A program made the translations under genes and the position numbers. Positions 60,387 through 64,000 of a stretch of 64,000 nucleotides of DNA are shown piece by piece. Within the stretch, counting starts at the first letter, position 1, and each line of letters starts with the position of its first letter. The notes below the pieces were generated by a model that searched no databases, had not been told where the DNA came from, and worked only from the letters and a program-made list of their open reading frames with translations. The DNA lies in the NCBI GenBank assembly GCA_038244815.1, contig JBBRTB010000004.1, forward strand, positions 124,001 through 188,000. The letters are read 5' to 3'. Source of the stretch: DASVHS01 sp038244815. GTDB taxonomy: Bacteria; Acidobacteriota; Thermoanaerobaculia; Gp7-AA8.

Positions 60387-61622
60387 CTATCGCGAACGGC
60401 GCAGCAGGAACGCGGTGAACCCGTCGGCGCCACTCTCCGGCGTCAGGCGCAACACACCGTCCTCGACCCACCGGCGCGCTCCCTCAGGGACGTACGGCAC
60501 GATGTCACCGGGAACGAACCAGGCCTCGGGCCTCGGGCCTCGGGCCTCGGTGGCCCCCTCGCCCACGCCCTCGCCATGAAAACCGAAGACCGAGGACCGA
60601 GGACCGAGGGCGTTCACTACGGCGTCGTTTTCCTCCGGCTCGAGCGAGCACGTCGAGTACACCACGGCCTCTTCGGCGAGCTCCATGGCGGATGCCAGCA
60701 GCTCCTTCTGCAGCTGCGCGAAGCCATCGAGATCGGATTCGCGCAGGCGCCACTTGATCTCCGGGTTCTTCCGGATCGTTCCCGTGGCGCTGCACGGCGC
60801 ATCGAGCAGGACGACCGGAAAGCGTTTGCGGAACGGCGGCTGACGGCCGTCGGCGACCAGAAGGCGAGATTGCCTCCCCGTGAGCGGCAGCAGACGCGAG
60901 ATCGAGACGTCGCTGCTGGTCACGCGGGCGCCGCGGTGCCGCATGTACAGCGTCTTTCCGCCGGGCGCGGCGGCGAGATCGAGGACGTCCGTACCCACGC
61001 TCGCGGCGATGGAGGCGACCACCGCGCTTCCTTCGTCCATGGGATAGAAGTCTTTCCGATCGAGATCCGCGGACGAGCCCTGCAGTTTGTAGAGATCGGG
61101 GACCAGAGAGGACAGCGAAGCCAGGGGCGGCGCCGCCGCATGGAGGCTCAACACGTCGGGATAGGAGAGCTCCTGATTGGCCTGCATGATGGCGATGGCC
61201 CGCACCTCGCCGTACATGCGCGACCACCGCTCGAAGAGCCAGCGCGGATGCGCGAACTTCGTGGCGGCGTCGGGCGGTTCCGGCAGACCTCTGGTAGCCC
61301 GGCGCAGCACGGCATTCACGAAACCGCGCGCCCGCTTCGGCGCGAGATCGACGCTCTCCGACACGGCGGCGTAAGCGGCGACGTCCATGAAGTGCAGCTG
61401 ATAGATGCCCACGCGCAGCACGTCGACGACCATGGAGTCGAGCTTGTGGATCCCGCGCCCGGCGAACACTTCGATGGCGTGGTCGAGCCGCGACCGCCAG
61501 CGCAGCACGCCCAGGACGACGGCGCGGACGAAGCCGGTCTCGCCGATGAGCAGGAGGGACGCGTACAACGACTCGCTCTCGATGCGGCGCAGCAGATCGA
61601 GCGCGCGCTGGCGCTCGGTCAC
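60387..61622 (-). CDS. rsmB: 16S rRNA (cytosine-967) C5-methyltransferase with repeat-encoded insert
   Basis: 411 residues from GTG. N-terminal NusB-like domain (about 1-140) and methyltransferase domain (about 145-410): DLAAAPGGKTLYM for SAM, DAPCSATGTIRKNPEIKW and the catalytic Cys in YSTCSLEPEEND. Near residues 339-373 a stretch of about 25 residues (SSVFGFHGEGVGEGATEARG and neighbours) is encoded by heptamer repeats with complementary arms at 60522-60610. It lies in a variable loop before the final strand, so function may be kept. It overlaps fmt by four bases (GTGA). Confidence 0.93.
   Translation of the reverse strand: MTERQRALDLLRRIESESLYASLLLIGETGFVRAVVLGVLRWRSRLDHAIEVFAGRGIHKLDSMVVDVLRVGIYQLHFMDVAAYAAVSESVDLAPKRARGFVNAVLRRATRGLPEPPDAATKFAHPRWLFERWSRMYGEVRAIAIMQANQELSYPDVLSLHAAAPPLASLSSLVPDLYKLQGSSADLDRKDFYPMDEGSAVVASIAASVGTDVLDLAAAPGGKTLYMRHRGARVTSSDVSISRLLPLTGRQSRLLVADGRQPPFRKRFPVVLLDAPCSATGTIRKNPEIKWRLRESDLDGFAQLQKELLASAMELAEEAVVYSTCSLEPEENDAVVNALGPRSSVFGFHGEGVGEGATEARGPRPEAWFVPGDIVPYVPEGARRWVEDGVLRLTPESGADGFTAFLLRRSR
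60522..60610. repeat. Heptamer-repeat hairpin element inside rsmB
   Basis: Four GCCTCGG heptamers (about 60524-60550) and four ACCGAGG-like heptamers (about 60582-60609) flank a GC-rich centre. The arms are complementary, the same plan as the intergenic tandem elements. Confidence 0.8.
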
Positions 61623-62524
61623 GGAATCGGAGCCCCGATGCGCCAGCCCAGCGCTCGCGCTACCACGGCGGCAGAGGCCTTCGGCTTCCCGGGACGTTGC
61701 AACGTCACCAGGCGCAGCCCGTCGAGGATCACGCCGTCACCGAGATCGATCACCGTCCGCGGCGGTGCCGACACCTCGGCCAGATCCATGTCCAGGATGC
61801 GGATCGTCTCTCCCTCGGTCTCGAAGAAGATGCCGGGCCACGGATCGAACGCGCGAAAGCGGTTGTAGATGTTCATCGGTGACTCGGAGAACGTCACCAG
61901 GCCTTCGCGCTTTTCGACCTTCGGCGCGTACGTCGCGCGCGGGTGATCCTGCGGCACTTCAGTCACCGCGCCGCTTCCGATCTCGCGCAACACACCGGCC
62001 AGGAGCTCGCCGCCCAGCGCGGCCAGACCACGCGCCACCGACGCCGCGCGCTCGTCCGGACCGATCTCGATCGTTTCGATGGCCAGGATCGGACCGTGAT
62101 CGAGCTCTTCGTCGACGCGCATGATCGTCACGCCGGTCGTGGTCTCACCGGCTTCGATGGCCCGCTGGATCGGCGCCGCGCCTCGATACTTCGGAAGAAT
62201 CGAGCCATGCACGTTCATGAACCCGTGCCTCGGCATTACCAGAAGTTGCTTCGGAAGAATCTTTCCGTAGGCCACGACGACGGCGATGTCCGCCGAGAGC
62301 GATTCGACCAGCCGAAGAAACTCCGGATCGCGGACCTTGGCCGGCTGCGCGAGCTCGAAGCCGAACTCGCCGGCGCGAACAGCCACCGCCGGCTGCTGCA
62401 GCTTCATCCCGCGCCCGGCCCGCTTGTCCGGCTGCGCAACGACGAGCACGATCTCGTGCTCTGCCACGAGCGCCTCGAGGCTGGGAACCGCGAACTCCGG
62501 AGTTCCAAAGAAGATCACGCGCAT
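61619..62524 (-). CDS. fmt: Methionyl-tRNA formyltransferase
   Basis: It formylates initiator Met-tRNA. 301 residues. The N-terminal catalytic domain begins MRVIFFGTPEFAVPSLEALV. It has the folate/formyl site NVHGSILPKYRGAAPIQRAI with catalytic His, and later the Asp in MRVDEELDHGPIL. The C-terminal tRNA domain (about 200-301) is present. The fmt-rsmB pair is a common arrangement. Upstream is a repeat-filled gap; def is not here. Confidence 0.96.
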   Translation of the reverse strand: MRVIFFGTPEFAVPSLEALVAEHEIVLVVAQPDKRAGRGMKLQQPAVAVRAGEFGFELAQPAKVRDPEFLRLVESLSADIAVVVAYGKILPKQLLVMPRHGFMNVHGSILPKYRGAAPIQRAIEAGETTTGVTIMRVDEELDHGPILAIETIEIGPDERAASVARGLAALGGELLAGVLREIGSGAVTEVPQDHPRATYAPKVEKREGLVTFSESPMNIYNRFRAFDPWPGIFFETEGETIRILDMDLAEVSAPPRTVIDLGDGVILDGLRLVTLQRPGKPKASAAVVARALGWRIGAPIP

Positions 62525-62559
62525 CGTCGGCGGGCGTGAGTTTACAGGGTCGGAGACGT

Positions 62560-62697
62560 GTTCAGGTCGTGGGTCGTGGAGACGGTAAGGCGGGTCGTTG
62601 GTCGTGGGTCGTCGGTCGTGGGGGCGTTAAGGCGAGTTGGGTCGTGGGTCGCGGGGCAGCTTAGCGGCCCAACGACCTACACGACCTACGACCCTGT
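62560..62697. repeat. GGTCGTG heptamer repeats with complementary arm
   Basis: Several blocks of GGTCGTG/GGTCGTT heptamers (62563-62660) face a right arm of ACGACCTAC-type units (about 62667-62692). The element lies between fmt and the lipoprotein gene and overlaps the last bases of the latter. Confidence 0.75.
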
Positions 62698-62958
62698 CGT
62701 CCCCGTTACCGGCGACTGATCCTTCAACGTTTCCGTTGGAGCCAGCGACTTGGTGGGCTCACCGGTGATGTTCTTCCCCTCGACGCCTGAGCTCGGCTGC
62801 GGCGCGGGACCGGGCATTCCGTTCTGGGTCGGTGTCTGAGCCTTCGTCAGCGGCGGATGGGTCATTGCGGGCGGGGCGTTCTGATAGTCGCGGGGCACGG
62901 GCTCACCGCGGCACGACGCCAGAAGCAGGGCGGCCAGGAGCAATACGACATGTCTCAC
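62686..62958 (-). CDS. Small Pro-rich lipoprotein
   Basis: 90 residues from GTG 62958. Signal peptide with lipobox LLASC (Cys16), then a Pro/Thr-rich disordered body. No family recognised. The start is divergent from the next gene by 47 bases; the last codons enter the heptamer repeat, so its C-terminus may also have been changed. Confidence 0.7.
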   Translation of the reverse strand: MRHVVLLLAALLLASCRGEPVPRDYQNAPPAMTHPPLTKAQTPTQNGMPGPAPQPSSGVEGKNITGEPTKSLAPTETLKDQSPVTGTTGS

Positions 62959-63005
62959 GCCAACGGATCAGTTCAAATAGAATGCCGACCGTAGCAGGAG
63001 GACTC

Positions 63006-63860
63006 ATGAAACGTTCGATTGCATTACTCCTCGGCATCCTGACTGCCTCGGCGCTGGTGGCGCAGGTCCCCGACGGCGACCAGCACTGGGCGGCGCGGGC
63101 GGAAGGGAGCCAGAACGGGCACGCCAAGGCGGATCAGGTCAGCGCCGCCATCGCCGCGTATCAGAAGGCCATCGCGGCCAATCCGAACGATCTCGAGCCT
63201 CGCTGGAAACTCCTGCGAGCGCTGCGCTTCCAGGGCGCCTATGTGGCGACCACGACCGATGAGAAGAAGCAGGTTTACGCCCATGCCAAGAGCGCGGGCG
63301 AAGACGCCCTGAAAGTGCTCGACAGGCAACTGACGGCGAAGGGACTCAACTCCGTCTCCAAAGCGACCGAGCAGCAGGTGGCCGAAGTGGCCAGAACGAT
63401 TCCGGGAGCCGGCGAGATGTTTCTCTGGGACTCGATCAACTGGGGCGAATGGGCGCTGGCCTACGGCAAATTCGCCGCCGTGCGCGAGGGTGCGGCCGAT
63501 CGCATCCGGCGCGAGGCCACGATCGCCGATCTCGTCGACCCGCGACTGGAGGGCGGCTCGCCCTCGCGCGTTCTCGGACGGCTGCACGATCAGACCCCGC
63601 GTATCCCGTTTCTCACCGGCTGGGCCTCCAGCCGTGACGCGGTGAAGTTCCTCAACGAGTCGCTGAAGGTCGATCCGAACAACAAGATCACCATCGTCTT
63701 TCTGGCCGAGGCCATGGTGAACAACAATTCCGACACACGCCCGCAGGCGACGCAGATGCTCAAGAACGCCGTGGCCACTCCCGTCGATCCGAACTACGTC
63801 GTGGAACAGACGGCGGCACTCAACGACGCGAAGAACCTGCTGCGGAAGTGGGGCGCGTAA
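63006..63860 (+). CDS. Secreted TPR-like protein
   Basis: 284 residues. Signal peptide (about 1-19, ...TASALVAQ). The mature part is helical with TPR-like pairs: AIAAYQKAIAANPNDLEPRWKLLRALRF and SSRDAVKFLNESLKVDPNNKITIVFLAEAMV. The middle, ...FLWDSINWGEWALAYGKFAAV, recalls TatT (TRAP-transporter-associated TPR proteins), but the match is only suggestive. AGGAGG precedes ATG 63006. Confidence 0.75.
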   Translation: MKRSIALLLGILTASALVAQVPDGDQHWAARAEGSQNGHAKADQVSAAIAAYQKAIAANPNDLEPRWKLLRALRFQGAYVATTTDEKKQVYAHAKSAGEDALKVLDRQLTAKGLNSVSKATEQQVAEVARTIPGAGEMFLWDSINWGEWALAYGKFAAVREGAADRIRREATIADLVDPRLEGGSPSRVLGRLHDQTPRIPFLTGWASSRDAVKFLNESLKVDPNNKITIVFLAEAMVNNNSDTRPQATQMLKNAVATPVDPNYVVEQTAALNDAKNLLRKWGA

Positions 63861-64000
63861 GCGCGGCCACGTAGTCGCCGGTCGCAAACGTCTCCACCTC
63901 CTGGAAGCGGAGGCCCGCTGAGGTCTCCGCTTCGAAGCGGATCGGCGTGCGCTTGAGCGTTCCGGTCTCGCCGTTGCGCTGTTTCCAGGCTGCTTCCTTC
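63820..64000 (-). CDS. Possible C-terminal end of a gene entering from the right
   Basis: An open minus-strand frame runs from the right edge to TGA 63820-63822 (...KRTPIRFEAETSAGLRFQEVETFATGDYVAALTRP...). The residue mix is protein-like and convergent overlaps are common in this window. No family can be named from 59 residues, and it overlaps the TPR gene end by 41 bases. Confidence 0.35.
   Translation of the reverse strand, partial: KEAAWKQRNGETGTLKRTPIRFEAETSAGLRFQEVETFATGDYVAALTRPTSAAGSSRR

Overview
The window is GC-rich chromosomal DNA from a diderm (Gram-negative-type) bacterium. It carries Omp85/TamB, MlaFE, an outer-membrane porin, lipoproteins, prepilins and TatA. Two C-terminal peptides written by intergenic repeats (VIPSVARNL-type and IPRALRRSE-type), a DUF4388 protein, and zinc-ribbon/TPR proteins suggest Acidobacteriota or a relative. 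That placement is inference; no rRNA or tRNA gene is present to settle it. Genes are packed tightly, with many 1-4 base start/stop overlaps.

Layout. 1-6.9 kb: a Ycf46-like AAA+ ATPase (cut by the left edge), signal peptidase I, a rhodanese with an in-frame TGA at a cysteine-like position, enolase, a MarR regulator, a diguanylate cyclase and a glycerate kinase. 6.9-14.1 kb: one 2409-residue protein joining a TamB-type translocation protein to an Omp85 protein with about seven POTRA repeats. 14.3-19.5 kb: a small coiled-coil protein, a DUF962 membrane protein, an S9 peptidase, FabI and three minor prepilins. 19.7-25.3 kb: glutamyl-tRNA synthetase, then a Fur-headed iron operon (Fur, FTR1 permease, ApbE fused to a porin, FMN-binding protein, four-helix cytochrome-b-like protein). 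25.4-31.9 kb: an SPFH/phosphodiesterase/TPR fusion, a conserved hypothetical, and a pyrE / biotinyl carrier / HMG-CoA lyase / thioesterase / SirB1 operon. 31.9-44.9 kb: YqeY, MoeB-rhodanese, CAP protein, a kinase-like regulator without a phospho-acceptor His, 3-hydroxyacyl-CoA dehydrogenase, TPR protein, cation/proton antiporter, PcrA, TatA, DUF4388, RfbD and TlyA. 44.9-55.6 kb: dxs-ispA-xseB, xseA, a lipoprotein, SDR-alr-mlaE-mlaF, a PuuD-like membrane protein, PhzF and GNAT. 55.6-56.9 kb: a degraded stretch with a truncated lumazine-binding-like gene. 56.9-64 kb: dGTPase, HU, GH15 glucoamylase, RsmB, Fmt, a lipoprotein and a TPR protein.

How genes work together. The iron operon reads as a self-contained circuit: a porin for entry, a flavin transferase that can load the FMN protein encoded beside it, a haem-b-like membrane protein to feed electrons, and an FTR1 permease to import the iron, all behind a palindromic Fur-type site. 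The TamB-Omp85 fusion puts the inner-membrane, periplasm-spanning and outer-membrane parts of an assembly machine in one chain.

Repeats are a second theme. Three families (GTCATTCCGAGC...GAGGAATC; a 20-base GTGCCGGCT hairpin; and 7-8 base tandem repeats with complementary arms) occupy most larger gaps. They have also entered genes: they write the C-termini of Dxs and XseA, supply the stop codon of the antiporter, and sit in frame inside the acyl-CoA dehydrogenase and RsmB genes.
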